Below are positions 8,788 to 18,041 of a DNA stretch of 64,000 nt, in pieces. Position 1 is the stretch's first letter. Each line of letters starts with the position of its first letter. Position numbers and translations under genes: made by a program. Under the pieces are notes generated by a model. The model searched no databases. It was not told the origin of the DNA and saw only the letters and a list, made by a program, of their open reading frames with translations. The DNA comes from Amycolatopsis sp. NBC_01488 (GTDB lineage: Bacteria; Actinomycetota; Actinomycetes; Mycobacteriales; Pseudonocardiaceae): assembly GCF_036227105.1 (NCBI RefSeq), contig NZ_CP109434.1:5613001-5677000 (forward strand), given 5' to 3'.

Positions 8788-8822
8788 ACCGCGCATTATC
8801 GACCAGCGTGGGAGCCGGACGG

Positions 8823-10244
8823 GTGCGCGACGTGCGCGGCGGGCTGACCTTTCGCCTGGTCGTGGCCAGCGCCGTGCTCGCGGTGGTGGTCGCGGTGGCG
8901 TTCGCGGTCCTGCTGTCGTCGGTGGGCCGGCTGCGGGACCTCCAGCAGGAGGCCGGCCGGTCCGGCGAGGTCCTGGTCGGCGCCAACCACCTGGAGAAGC
9001 TGGTGGTGGACCTGGAGGCCGGCCAGCGCGGGTTCATCATCACGGCGCAGGAGGCGTTCCTGGATCCGTGGACGACCGCGCGGGCGGCGATTCCCGGGCA
9101 GGTGCGCGAGCTGGCGGCGCTGGTCGCGGACAACCCCACCCAGCTGGCCGCCGTGCGGCAGATCGACCAGACCATCACCTCCTACCTCGACGACTACTCG
9201 ATCCCGCTGCTGAACACCACCCGCACCAACCCGGCCGCCGCGCGGACCATCGCCGTCACCCAGGAGGGCAAGGCCCGCATCGAGACCCTCCGCGCCGACT
9301 TCGACCGGTTCGGTGCGACGGAAACCACCAAAGCGGATCAGCGGCAGGCCCAAGCCGCGGCGGCCGACCACCGGGCGAGCGTGGCCGCCGCGTTCGGGCT
9401 GGCCGGCTCGCTCGCGCTCGTCGTGGCCTTCGGGGCCTATCTCACTTGTGCCATCGCCCGCCCGGTGCGCCGGGCCGCGGTCATGGCCGGCCGCATCGCG
9501 GGCGGTGACCTGGACGTCCAGCTCCCCGGCCACGGCCCCGGCGAGGTGGGCGTGCTGGAGCGCAGCTTCAACACCATGGCCGCGTCGATGCGCCGGAACC
9601 GGGCGGAGCTGGCCGCGTCCCGCGCCCGCATCGTGGCCGCCGGCGACCAGGCCCGTCGCCGCATCGAACGCGACCTGCACGACGGCATCCAGCAACGCCT
9701 CGTCTCGCTCGTGCTGGATCTGCGCACCGTCGAGGCCGAGCTGCCCGAGGACAACGCCGTGCAGGCGGGGCAGGTCGCGGACGGGTTGGCGGCCGCGCTG
9801 GACGAGTTGCGCGAGCTGTCCCGCGGCATTCACCCGGCGATCCTGTCCGAGGGCGGGCTCGGCCCCGCGCTCAAAGCCCTCGCCCGTCGCTCGCCGGTGC
9901 CGGTCGAGCTGGACCTGGACGTGCCGCAACGACCGGCCGAGCCCGTCGAGGTCGCCGCCTACTACGTGGTGTCCGAGGCACTCGCCAACGCCGCCAAGCA
10001 CGCCGAGGCCACGGTCGTCACGATCGAGGCACGCTCCACAGTGGACCGCCTGTGCCTGAGGGTCCACGACGACGGCGTCGGCGGCGCGAGCCCCACGCCG
10101 GGCTCCGGGCTGGCCGGGCTGGTGGACCGGGTGGAGGCACTCGGCGGCACGCTGAAGCTGACCAGCCCGCCGGGAGACGGCACCGAACTGACCGTCGAAC
10201 TGCCCTTGCTGCCCGCCGGCGCGGCGCCGGGGGACGCCCGCTAG
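8823..10244 (+). CDS. CHASE3-HAMP-HisKA_3 sensor histidine kinase
   Basis: About 473 residues. TM1 follows the N-terminus (LTFRLVVASAVLAVVVAVAF), then an extracytoplasmic CHASE3-like helical region with the typical GQRGFIITAQEAFLDPW, TM2 near residue 190, and a HAMP segment ending GGDLDVQLPGHGPGEVGVLE. The dimerisation and phosphoacceptor helix reads RRIERDLHDGIQQRL, with His in DLHDG. The ATPase has EALANAAKHAEAT and HDDGVGG. The GTG at 8823 was chosen because GGAG lies 8 bases upstream; TTG 8778 would run into the divergent regulator. Membrane sensor; signal unknown, probable partner the adjacent NarL-type regulator. Confidence 0.9.
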   Translation: MRDVRGGLTFRLVVASAVLAVVVAVAFAVLLSSVGRLRDLQQEAGRSGEVLVGANHLEKLVVDLEAGQRGFIITAQEAFLDPWTTARAAIPGQVRELAALVADNPTQLAAVRQIDQTITSYLDDYSIPLLNTTRTNPAAARTIAVTQEGKARIETLRADFDRFGATETTKADQRQAQAAAADHRASVAAAFGLAGSLALVVAFGAYLTCAIARPVRRAAVMAGRIAGGDLDVQLPGHGPGEVGVLERSFNTMAASMRRNRAELAASRARIVAAGDQARRRIERDLHDGIQQRLVSLVLDLRTVEAELPEDNAVQAGQVADGLAAALDELRELSRGIHPAILSEGGLGPALKALARRSPVPVELDLDVPQRPAEPVEVAAYYVVSEALANAAKHAEATVVTIEARSTVDRLCLRVHDDGVGGASPTPGSGLAGLVDRVEALGGTLKLTSPPGDGTELTVELPLLPAGAAPGDAR

Positions 10245-10455
10245 GCCCGGTGCTCGGCGAGCAGCCGGCGGTCGCCCCGTCGGCGGTGACGCCGGCGACG
10301 TGACGTCGTCCGCCGGCACCAGGTCGACGCCGTGTTCGAGGGTGTCTCCGGCACGCGGGCGAGCGGGGATCGCACCCGCGGTGACCACGCTGCGCACGAC
10401 GGCATCGGTACCACCGGTCGAACCGATCACCCACCAGCCGAGCCGGCGCCTTACC

Positions 10456-10482
10456 GCTAGCCGGTAGCGGGATTGGCCGCTG
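10456..10482 (-). promoter_or_regulatory. Recurrent island motif upstream of the FdhF/YdeP gene
   Basis: Minus-strand reading: CAGCGG, 8 bases, GCTACCGGCTAGC. It lies 68-94 bp before the molybdopterin oxidoreductase start. The remainder of 10245-10549 has no complete gene. A minus-strand stretch at about 10300-10460 reads GWWVIGSTGGTDAVVRSVVT, with codon use that looks coding, but I do not recognise it and it lacks a start or full domain; it may be a remnant. Confidence 0.5.
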
Positions 10483-10549
10483 GTCGGGAAGGCAGCACGG
10501 CCGCGGGGTGGAAACGTGTTCGGTGCGCACCGGCAGAGAGGAAACGCCC

Positions 10550-12886
10550 ATGTCACAGACGGACGAGCCCGAGGACCGGATGCTCGGCGCGACACCGGGG
10601 GAGCCGGCGCTGGGCCGGGGACCGGTGCCTCGCGGTGACCACGCGCGGCACGAGTACCACCATCCCGCCGCCGGGTGGGGTGCGGCCCGCAGCGTCGCCC
10701 AGGTGCTGAGGCGCGCGGGTGAGCCGGTGGACGGCGTCCGCGCGCTGTTCGTGATGAACCACGAGAACGGTGGTTTCGACTGCCCCGGGTGCGCGTGGCC
10801 GGACGACCCGACCGGGCTGCGCCTCGACATCTGCGAGAACGGCGTCAAGCACGCGACCTGGGAGCTGGCGCCGGCGCGGGCGAACGCGGAGTTCTTCGCC
10901 GCGCACACCGTCCGCGAGCTGGCGTCCTGGACCGACTACGACCTGGAGGCCGTGGGCCGGCTCGCGGAGCCGCTGTCCTACGACCCGGCGACGGACCGGT
11001 ACGAGCCGATCTCCTGGGACGACGCGTTCGCGCTGGTCGGCGACACGCTGCGGGCGCTGGACAGCCCGCACCAGGCGTCGTTCTACACCTCGGGGCGGCT
11101 GTCCAACGAGGCGACGTTCCTCTACCAGCTGTGGGTGCGTGAGTTCGGCACGAACAACCTGCCGGACTGTTCGAACATGTGCCACGAAGCCAGCGGCCGC
11201 GCGATGACGGCGGCGATCGGCAGCGGGAAGGGCACGGTCGACCTGCACGACTGGGAGGCCGCCGACGCGATCTGGGTGCTGGGCGACAACGCCGCGTCGA
11301 ACGCGCCGCGCATGCTGACCTGGCTGGCCGAGGCCGACCGGCGCGGCGCCCAGCTCGTCCACATCAACCCGCTGATCGAGGCGGCGTCCCGGCGCACGAT
11401 CGTGCCGCACGAGTTCGTCGACATGGCGACCTTCCACACCACGCGGGTCGGCACGATGACCGTGCAGGTGCGGATCGGCGGCGACCTGGCCCTCCTGCGC
11501 GGCGTCGCGAAGGCGGTCTTCGAGCAGGACCCGGCCGCGCTCGACCACGACTTCATCGAGCGCTACACGCGCGGCTTCGCGGACTACCGCGCGCTGGTCG
11601 AGGCCACCCCGTGGGCCGACCTGGTCCGGGGCTCGGGCGTCCCCGAGGCGCGGATCCGCGAGCTGGCCGGCTCCTACCTGCGCTCGGAGCGGCTGATCAT
11701 CGCCTGGTGCCTGGGCGTCACCCAGCACGAGCACGGCGTCGACACGGTGCGGGAGATCACCAACCTGTTGCTGCTGCGCGGCCACATCGGCCGGGAGGGC
11801 GCGGGTCCGTGCCCGGTGCGCGGGCACAGCAACGTGCAGGGCAACCGCACCTGTGGCATCACCCACCAGCCGCCCGAGCAGTTCCTCGACCGGCTCGCCG
11901 AGGTGTGCGGCATCGACCCGCCCCGCGAGCACGGCCTGGGCACCGTGGACACGATCGAGGCGATGCGCCGCGGCGACGTGAAGGTCTTCGTCGCGCTGGG
12001 CGGGAACTTCGCCCTGGCCACGCCGGACCAGCGGTACACGTACGCGGCACTGCGCACCTGCGAGCTGACCGTCCAGGTGAGCACCAAGCTGAACCGCAGC
12101 CACCTCGTGCACGGCCGGCGCGCGCTGATCCTCCCGTGCCTGGGCCGCACCGAGAAGGACCTGCAGGCGAGCGGCGAACAGGGCGTCACGGTCGAGGACG
12201 CGATGTCGATGGTGCACATCTCGTCCGGGATGCGGAAACCCGTGTCGCCGCACCTGCGGTCGGAGCCGGCGATCCTGGCCGGCATGGCCAGGGCGACGCT
12301 GCCGGACAGCGCGACACCGTGGGAGGAGTACGTCGCCGACTACGACCGGATCCGCGACACCATGGCCCGGGTCCTGGACGGATTCGAGGACGTCAACCGC
12401 CGCGCCCGCCAACCCCACGGCTTCCGCATCCACCAGTTCGCCCGGGAGCGGGTTTTCCGCACCCCATCGGGGATGGCCGAGTTCTCGCACCCACCGCTGC
12501 CCGACGACGTCGACCCCGGCGACGGCCGGCTGGTGCTGGCCACGATCCGATCCCACGACCAGTTCAACACCACGATCTATTCGAACGACGACCGCTACCG
12601 CGGCCTCAAGGGCCTGCGCACGGTGATCTTCATGAACGAGCACGACATGCGCGAGCGCGGCCTCGAGCAGTTCGCCCTCGTCGACGTCACCAGCTTCTCC
12701 AAGGACGGCTCGACGCGGACCGTCCACGGGTACCGCGCGGTCCAGTACGAGATCCCGGCCGGGTGCGCGGCGGGCTACATGCCCGAACTGAACGTCCTTT
12801 GTGGCATCGCCGACGTCTCGACCCAGAGCGAGCAGCCGGTGACCAAGCACCTCGTCGTCACGGTGACACCCGCACACGGGAGCTGA
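10550..12886 (+). CDS. FdhF/YdeP-family molybdopterin oxidoreductase
   Basis: A 778-residue cytoplasmic enzyme of the formate-dehydrogenase-like YdeP group (E. coli YdeP is about 760). The N-terminal motif FDCPGCAWPDDP is typical of the group. The cofactor region has PDCSNMCHEASGRAM, AIWVLGDNAASNAPRM and VHINPLIEAASRR, and the C-terminal domain has TIRSHDQFNTTIYSNDDRYR. The multi-cysteine ferredoxin domain of respiratory formate dehydrogenases is missing. Start ATG follows AGAGAGGAA. It might oxidise formate released by the oxc-frc pathway 7 kb away, but YdeP substrates are not established. It is preceded by the recurrent motif. Confidence 0.85.
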   Translation: MSQTDEPEDRMLGATPGEPALGRGPVPRGDHARHEYHHPAAGWGAARSVAQVLRRAGEPVDGVRALFVMNHENGGFDCPGCAWPDDPTGLRLDICENGVKHATWELAPARANAEFFAAHTVRELASWTDYDLEAVGRLAEPLSYDPATDRYEPISWDDAFALVGDTLRALDSPHQASFYTSGRLSNEATFLYQLWVREFGTNNLPDCSNMCHEASGRAMTAAIGSGKGTVDLHDWEAADAIWVLGDNAASNAPRMLTWLAEADRRGAQLVHINPLIEAASRRTIVPHEFVDMATFHTTRVGTMTVQVRIGGDLALLRGVAKAVFEQDPAALDHDFIERYTRGFADYRALVEATPWADLVRGSGVPEARIRELAGSYLRSERLIIAWCLGVTQHEHGVDTVREITNLLLLRGHIGREGAGPCPVRGHSNVQGNRTCGITHQPPEQFLDRLAEVCGIDPPREHGLGTVDTIEAMRRGDVKVFVALGGNFALATPDQRYTYAALRTCELTVQVSTKLNRSHLVHGRRALILPCLGRTEKDLQASGEQGVTVEDAMSMVHISSGMRKPVSPHLRSEPAILAGMARATLPDSATPWEEYVADYDRIRDTMARVLDGFEDVNRRARQPHGFRIHQFARERVFRTPSGMAEFSHPPLPDDVDPGDGRLVLATIRSHDQFNTTIYSNDDRYRGLKGLRTVIFMNEHDMRERGLEQFALVDVTSFSKDGSTRTVHGYRAVQYEIPAGCAAGYMPELNVLCGIADVSTQSEQPVTKHLVVTVTPAHGS

Positions 12887-12887
12887 C

Positions 12888-13067
12888 ATGGACTTCGCCG
12901 CGTCGGCCTTCGCGCCCCTGGGCTTCTTCGGCTTGGGCGGACGTGGCGCTGTGGATGCGGTCAGCCGGTCCGTGGCCCGCGGCTCCATGCCGCCGGCGTC
13001 GTCCGCCGACGCGGACCTGACCGGCCGGCACTGGGCGACCGCTCCGCGGGGACGGCGGGCATGCTGA
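12888..13067 (+). CDS. Possible small protein after the FdhF/YdeP gene
   Basis: An ATG one base after the preceding stop codon opens a 59-residue frame beginning MDFAASAFAPLGFFGLGGRG and ending at 13067, overlapping the next start by 7 bases. The position suggests translational coupling, and the early hydrophobic segment could touch a membrane. There is no recognised domain and no clear ribosome site. It may be noise or the fragment of a once larger gene. Confidence 0.25.
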   Translation: MDFAASAFAPLGFFGLGGRGAVDAVSRSVARGSMPPASSADADLTGRHWATAPRGRRAC

Positions 13068-14257
13068 CCCCGCGCCGGGCGCCGGTGAAGACGGGCGAAC
13101 TGCCTGCTGCGACGCCGGGACGGCGACGCCCTCCGGCCGGCGGGGAAGCTCTCGTGGACACAGTGGACGGTGCGCGCCGGAGCCGGCGACGCTGGGTTCG
13201 TCCGGTCGCGGGCACGGTGGTGGCGGGTGTGCTCGTCGTCGCCGCGGTGACCCACCCGTCGGTGGTGACCGCGACGCTGCGGGTCCTGGTCGCGGTGCGC
13301 CCGGGCTGGCTGACGGCCGCGGTGCTCGTCGAGGTGGTGTCCGTGCTGGGAATCGCGCAGCTGCACCGGGTCCTGCTCGGCGCGGCGGGTGCGACGCGGC
13401 CCCGGACCGGGGACTACCTGGCGGTGACCTACGTCGGCGGTGCGGTCAGCAGCAGCCTGCCCGGCGGGCCGGCGCTCGCGATCGCCTATGTCTACCGGCA
13501 GCTGCGGGCTCGCGGTGTCGCGGAGGCTTCGGCCGCGTGGGCGCTGGTCGTCGCCGGTGCCGTGTCGACCGCGACGATCGCGCTGGTCGGCGGCACGGTG
13601 CTCACGCTCGCGGGCCACCTCACCGCCGTGACGGTGGTCCTCGGCGCGGCCGAGGTCGCGGCGGTGCCCGGGCTGATCGCCCTGGTCCGGTGGGCGGCGC
13701 GACATCCGCGCCCGGTGATCCGGTTCGCGTCCGCGGTGCTGGGCCGGTTCAACCTGCTGCGGCGCCGGCCTGTCCACACTGGACGCGAGCGGGTGGTCGC
13801 CGCCGCGTCGACGCTGAACGGCATCCGGCCGGCCTGGCGGCACTGGCTGGGCGCGGTGAGCTGGTCGGCGGTCAACTGGTGCGCCGACGCCGCGTGCCTG
13901 GCGCTGTGCCTGCTCGCCGTCGGCGCCGCGCTGCCGTCACCCGGCGCACTGGTGCTCGCCTACGTCGCCGGTGTGGTGACCACCACGCTGGCCGTGACAC
14001 CGGCCGGCCTCGGGACGACGGAGGCCGCCATCACCACGGTGCTCGTCGCACACGGCAGCCCGGCCCAGCCCGCGCTGGCCGCCGTGCTGCTGTTCCGGCT
14101 CCTCAGCCCGGGCCTGAACACGGCCGTCGGCACGGCGATCGCCGCGATCCGCCGATCGCCCGGACCCGACCGGCCGGCCCGGCAGCCGGTTCGCGAAGGA
14201 CTGGGTACCGGGGGAGGCGACCCTGAGCGGGATCGAGTCGGTGGCGTGGGCACTTGA
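13061..14257 (+). CDS. UPF0104 / YbhN-type (LPG synthase TM-like) membrane protein
   Basis: 398 residues with about eight membrane helices. Family landmarks include GDYLAVTYVGGAVSSSLPGG near residue 110 and AVTPAGLGTTEAAITTVLVA near residue 310, matching the TPGGxGxxE signature of the lysylphosphatidylglycerol synthase TM region family. There is no GNAT-like synthase domain, so it is probably a lipid flippase-type or unknown-function protein. The start is uncertain: ATG 13061 or the GTG at 13154, which has a GGGGAAG site. The segment after the stop (14258-14388) reads like debris and holds no supported gene. Confidence 0.8.
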   Translation: MLTPRRAPVKTGELPAATPGRRRPPAGGEALVDTVDGARRSRRRWVRPVAGTVVAGVLVVAAVTHPSVVTATLRVLVAVRPGWLTAAVLVEVVSVLGIAQLHRVLLGAAGATRPRTGDYLAVTYVGGAVSSSLPGGPALAIAYVYRQLRARGVAEASAAWALVVAGAVSTATIALVGGTVLTLAGHLTAVTVVLGAAEVAAVPGLIALVRWAARHPRPVIRFASAVLGRFNLLRRRPVHTGRERVVAAASTLNGIRPAWRHWLGAVSWSAVNWCADAACLALCLLAVGAALPSPGALVLAYVAGVVTTTLAVTPAGLGTTEAAITTVLVAHGSPAQPALAAVLLFRLLSPGLNTAVGTAIAAIRRSPGPDRPARQPVREGLGTGGGDPERDRVGGVGT

Positions 14258-14388
14258 GCAGGCCGGGCGCGACGTCGTGCGCGGGTGGGACACTGCGGGT
14301 TCGCAGGGTCGGCCGCCACCGGGCAGTGGCGCACAGCGACGAGGGACGTGCTGGGTGGCGACAGGGCCGGCAGACGTGTCGCCGCGGC

Positions 14389-14856
14389 TCAATCCCGGGG
14401 GAACGGCTGGACCGCCTGCTTGGCGGCGAAGGTGACCAGGATGCGGATCGCCGTCCCGATCGCGAGGTACAGCGCCGCGTTCGCGAACTGGACGGCCTCG
14501 CCGACGTGGACGGTGTACGGCCAGATCACGAAGGCCAGTGTCACCAGTCCCTCGATCCAGCCGAAGAACGCCATCGGGCGCGGCGCGAGCCGCAGGAGCA
14601 CGTGCGCGACCGCGGTGGCCAGCAGGCTGCCGAGCACCGCGAACATCGCCAGCCAGGTCGCGCCGACGTAGTCGATCACGCTGTCCGCGTTGCCGGGCGC
14701 GATGACCGGGACGTCGAACACCCCGCGGACGACCAGCGCGCAAACGACCGCGACGAGTGCGGCGACCACGGCCGTCGCCGCGCCGCCGGTCCACAGGCTC
14801 CGCGAGTCGATCTTCGGCGGTTGCTGCTGCCGCTGTTCGAACCGTGTGTCCGTCAT
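14389..14856 (-). CDS. DUF6069-type four-helix membrane protein
   Basis: A 155-residue protein with a charged N-terminus (MTDTRFEQRQQQPP) and four hydrophobic helices. These include LWTGGAATAVVAALVAVV, YVGATWLAMFAVLGSLLATA and FFGWIEGLVTLAFVIWPYTV; the architecture and phrases fit the actinobacterial DUF6069 family. Function is unknown. It is the last gene of a minus-strand run below cydAB but is separated from cydB by about 120 bp, so it likely has its own promoter when read from its own start. Confidence 0.7.
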   Translation of the reverse strand: MTDTRFEQRQQQPPKIDSRSLWTGGAATAVVAALVAVVCALVVRGVFDVPVIAPGNADSVIDYVGATWLAMFAVLGSLLATAVAHVLLRLAPRPMAFFGWIEGLVTLAFVIWPYTVHVGEAVQFANAALYLAIGTAIRILVTFAAKQAVQPFPRD

Positions 14857-14978
14857 GTCTCGCTCCCATCGGCTGGTCCGTTCTCCTCACCCCAATGTGC
14901 GCTTCCGCCGATGCGGCGAGCATTGCTGTTACCAGGCATTCACCGCACCTGGACAGCAGGGGTTCGCCCGCCCGACCG

Positions 14979-16178
14979 TCAGCGATCGAGGTCCGCGTCC
15001 GCCGTGGCGAGCCGGAACGTCGCGATCGCGGCGGCGGCCAGGCAGAGGACGCCGAGAGCCAGGAGCCAGCCGATGTCGGCGAAGACGGTCAGTGCCGCGC
15101 CGACGAGCAGGGTGGCGCCGGCGAAGACCGGCAACGCCCGCGATGGCCCCGGATGGCCGGCGGTCGGCGGCTCCGGGACGACGCCGGGCCGGGATGCCGG
15201 ATCCAGGCGACCGCGGAGGAAGAGCCGGAACAGGAGGATCAGGGACGGGACCAGCACCACCGCGCCCACGGCGACGACGACGGTCACGGCGACCAGCGTG
15301 GCGCGGTCGGCGGCGGCCTGGTCGATGGTGAGTCCGGGGAGGACGTACGGGCGTTGGGCCAGGGCCCAGCCGGCGACGATGGCGCCGACGGCGAGTGCCG
15401 CTGAGACACGGGCCCACCCGAAGCGGTTGCGCCACACCAGAATCAGCGTGACCAGACCGACCACAGTGGACAGTGCGACCATGCCGGCGCCGGGGCTGTG
15501 GGTCAGGCCGGTGTACAGGCCGGGTGCGTTGGCGCGGATGACGAGCAGGCCGCCGAGCGCGAGCGCGCCCGCGCACAGGCCGGACACCAGGGCGCGGGTG
15601 CGGAAGTGGCGCGTCAGAGCCCGCTCGCCCGACCGTCGCGCGTCGGCGGCCAGGTAGACGGCGGCGAGGTGGGCACCGGTGGCGACGGCCAGCGCGCCGG
15701 TCAGGATCGAGGTCGGGTTGAGCCAGCTGGTGACGAGGTCGCCGGCCGCGTTGCCGACCGGGACGCGGCCGGAGGCGATGCCGCCCACGACGGCGCCCAG
15801 TGCGAACGGCGTCAGGATCGACGACAAGGCGAACACGTTCTCGATCGCGTGACGGCCGGGTGCGTCGTCGAGCTGGCCGCGCAGCGCGTAGGAGGCGCCG
15901 CGCAGGATGATCCCCAGTGCGGCGATGAACAGGGGAACCGCGAGGGTCGAGGTGATCGAGCCGTAGGCCAGGGGGTAGGCGGTCCAGCACACCACCAGCA
16001 CGAAGATCAGCCAGACGTGGTTGGCCTCCCAGACCGGGCCCATGGCGTGCCGGGCGTGGTCGCGGACCGAGCTCCGGCCGGTGAGAAGGGTCCACAGACC
16101 GGCGCCGAAGTCCGCGCCGGCGAGCACGGTGTACGCGGCGAGACCGGCGAGGATGAACAGCATCGGGACGTCAGCCAT
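14979..16178 (-). CDS. cydB: Cytochrome bd oxidase subunit II
   Basis: A 399-residue, nine-helix subunit. It begins MADVPMLFILAGLAAYTVLA, followed by GADFGAGLWTLL and GPVWEANHVWLIFVLVVCWT, the standard CydB N-terminal signature. It lies after cydA with an 8-base overlap, indicating coupled translation. With CydA it forms the quinol oxidase that reduces O2 to water at high affinity, used in low oxygen. The middle loop (about residues 285-330) carries a proline-rich stretch. No cydDC assembly transporter is in view. Confidence 0.95.
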   Translation of the reverse strand: MADVPMLFILAGLAAYTVLAGADFGAGLWTLLTGRSSVRDHARHAMGPVWEANHVWLIFVLVVCWTAYPLAYGSITSTLAVPLFIAALGIILRGASYALRGQLDDAPGRHAIENVFALSSILTPFALGAVVGGIASGRVPVGNAAGDLVTSWLNPTSILTGALAVATGAHLAAVYLAADARRSGERALTRHFRTRALVSGLCAGALALGGLLVIRANAPGLYTGLTHSPGAGMVALSTVVGLVTLILVWRNRFGWARVSAALAVGAIVAGWALAQRPYVLPGLTIDQAAADRATLVAVTVVVAVGAVVLVPSLILLFRLFLRGRLDPASRPGVVPEPPTAGHPGPSRALPVFAGATLLVGAALTVFADIGWLLALGVLCLAAAAIATFRLATADADLDR

Positions 16179-17535
16179 CGTGAGCCACCTCCGCGGTGTC
16201 CAGCGGTGCCCGGCTGAGCCGGCGGAGCAGCCACGCCACGCCGCAGGCCAGCGCCAGGTACACCAGGGCGAGGGCGCCGTAGCCGATCGGGATCCCGGAC
16301 GCGCCCGTGACCGCCTGGTCGGTGTGCATGACGCCGTAGACGATCCAGGGCTGGCGGCCGACCTCCGTGGTGATCCAGCCGGCGATCAGCGCGACCACCG
16401 ACAGCGGACCGGCCGCCACGACGGCGCGGTAGAACCACCGCGAGCGGGGCAGCTGCCTCCGCCGGAGCCGGATGTACAGGTACACCAGCCCCAGCAGCGC
16501 CAGCAGCGTTCCGATGCCGACCATCGTCTGGAACGCGAAGCGGACGACGTTGACCGGCGGCTGCTCGGCCAGCGGCACGGCGTCCAGGCCCTGGACCGTC
16601 GCGTTCGGGTTGTGGAAGGCCAGCAGCGACAGCAACTTCGGGATCGCGATGCCCCAGACCACCTCGTGGCCGTCGTACCAGCCCAGCAGGTGCTCCGGCG
16701 CGCCGTTGGTGGTCTGGGCCAGCCCCTCCATGGCGGCGAGTTTCGTCGGCTGGTACTGGCCGACCTCCCTTGCCGCCCAGTCACCGACGATCACCTGCAG
16801 CGGCGCCGCGACCGCCGCCGCGGACAGCGCGACCGTCAGCGCGGTGCGGTGGTACCGATCCCGGCGGCCCCGCAGGTATCCCCAGGCGTACGGGACGGCG
16901 AGCAGGAAGCCGGCGACGATGTAGGCGGCGAAGTACATGTGTGCGAACTCGTGCCAGAAGAAGGGGTTGCCGAACAGCGCCTGCCAGGGGTGCACGTCGA
17001 CGACCCGGCCGTCCCGCACGGCGAACCCGCCGGGATGGTTCATCCAGCCGTTGACCGACAGGACGAACATCGAGCCGGCGACACCGGCGACCGCGACCGG
17101 GAGCCCGAGCAGGAAGTGCTTCCGGGGGGACAGCCGGTCCCACCCGTAGACGTAGATCGCGACGAAGATCGCCTCGATGAAGAACGAGAACCCTTCGAGG
17201 GTGAACCCGAGGCCGAACACGGCGCCGAAGTCCGTCATGAACCCCGGCCACAGCAGACCCAGCTCGAAGCTGAGGATGGTCCCGGTCACCACGCCGACCG
17301 CGAACAGCGCCAGCATCACCTTCGACCAGCGCCGCGCCAGCGTGCGGAAGTGGACGTCCCCCGTCCGCAGGTACCGCCACTCGCAGAACAGCACGAGCAC
17401 GGGGAAAGCGATCCCGAAGCACACGAGCGGGATGTGCACCGCCAGCGACAACGCCTGCATCTGCCGAGCCTGGAACAGATAAGCCTGGTCGACCGGGGCG
17501 AAGCCGCTCGCCGAGGCCGAAGCGATCGCGATCAT
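16171..17535 (-). CDS. cydA: Cytochrome bd oxidase subunit I
   Basis: A 454-residue heme subunit. Signatures include ARQMQALSLAVHIPLVCFGI at the N-terminus (heme b595 His), GTILSFELGLLWPGFM, FTLEGFSFFIEAIFVAIYVY and NGWMNHPGGF, and late helix VVRFAFQTMVGIGTLLAL carrying the Met ligand region. The length implies the short Q-loop form rather than the 520-residue E. coli type. The ATG has a GAGGAG site 6 bases upstream. It is divergent from DUF2180; the 187-bp shared region carries a full recurrent motif, so both genes may respond to the same regulator. Confidence 0.95.
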   Translation of the reverse strand: MIAIASASASGFAPVDQAYLFQARQMQALSLAVHIPLVCFGIAFPVLVLFCEWRYLRTGDVHFRTLARRWSKVMLALFAVGVVTGTILSFELGLLWPGFMTDFGAVFGLGFTLEGFSFFIEAIFVAIYVYGWDRLSPRKHFLLGLPVAVAGVAGSMFVLSVNGWMNHPGGFAVRDGRVVDVHPWQALFGNPFFWHEFAHMYFAAYIVAGFLLAVPYAWGYLRGRRDRYHRTALTVALSAAAVAAPLQVIVGDWAAREVGQYQPTKLAAMEGLAQTTNGAPEHLLGWYDGHEVVWGIAIPKLLSLLAFHNPNATVQGLDAVPLAEQPPVNVVRFAFQTMVGIGTLLALLGLVYLYIRLRRRQLPRSRWFYRAVVAAGPLSVVALIAGWITTEVGRQPWIVYGVMHTDQAVTGASGIPIGYGALALVYLALACGVAWLLRRLSRAPLDTAEVAHDG

Positions 17536-17595
17536 GGATTGCTCCTCACTGCCGGACACCAGCATCCTCTTCGGCGGCCGGTCCGGCTTCCCGGA

Positions 17596-17630
17596 CAGCG
17601 GCAGGCCTTCGCTACCGGCTACCTGGAAGG
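17596..17630 (+). promoter_or_regulatory. Recurrent island motif between cydA and DUF2180
   Basis: Plus strand: CAGCGG, 9 bases, GCTACCGGCTACC, then TGGAA. It lies 61 bp upstream of cydA and about 95 bp upstream of DUF2180. Same layout as the copies upstream of the FdhF/YdeP gene and htrA. Confidence 0.55.
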
Positions 17631-17722
17631 GAGAACGGCCGCTGACCGTGCAGACCGGAGCCGGTGCCGTCGCGAGACTGGAGGGAGTCCACCGAAAACC
17701 CCCACGAACAAGGAGAAAGCCG

Positions 17723-17986
17723 ATGCGCTGCCTCGACTGTGCGAGCAACGGCGACGACCGGCCCGCGATCGGCATGTGCACGACCTGCGGCGCCGGCGTC
17801 TGCGAGTCGTGTGTCCGCGTCGGGCACCAGTCCCTCCGGGACTTCACGGGTCTCGCGCCGATGGACGGCTCCATCATCGAGATCCGCAAGCTCGCGTGCC
17901 CGCCCTGCGCGACGGCGCTGGGCGCCCATCACGCCGGCCGCTACCACTTCGCGGCGCCGGCCGGACACGGGCCGGGGATCCGGTAA
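17723..17986 (+). CDS. DUF2180 zinc-ribbon-like protein
   Basis: An 87-residue protein with paired cysteines: CLDC near residue 3, CTTCGAGVCESC at about 19-30, and CPPC near 59. The start MRCLDCASNGDDRPAIGMCT is typical of DUF2180, small putative metal-binding proteins of actinobacteria. Ribosome site AAGGAGA precedes the ATG. It is a single gene followed by an 18-bp hairpin. The role is unknown; the neighbourhood suggests a redox or stress function. Confidence 0.8.
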   Translation: MRCLDCASNGDDRPAIGMCTTCGAGVCESCVRVGHQSLRDFTGLAPMDGSIIEIRKLACPPCATALGAHHAGRYHFAAPAGHGPGIR

Positions 17987-18002
17987 GCAGGCGTGCCACA
18001 CT

Positions 18003-18041
18003 TCGGGCCCCCGGAGCCGACTTTCGGCTCCGGGGGCCCGA
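18003..18041 (+). terminator. Hairpin terminator after DUF2180
   Basis: Perfect 18-bp inverted repeat (18003-18020 with 18024-18041) around a three-base loop, beginning 17 bp after the DUF2180 stop. Confidence 0.85.

Noticed and set aside
10553..13843. A 1096-residue open frame on the minus strand opposite the FdhF/YdeP gene
   Set aside because: Composition is Arg/His/Gly/Val-rich with no domain; it is the antisense shadow of a high-GC gene with clear family motifs on the plus strand.
14241..14435. Short plus-strand frame after the UPF0104 gene
   Set aside because: No ribosome site, no domain, and low-complexity Gly/Pro-rich translation; it runs into the opposite DUF6069 gene.
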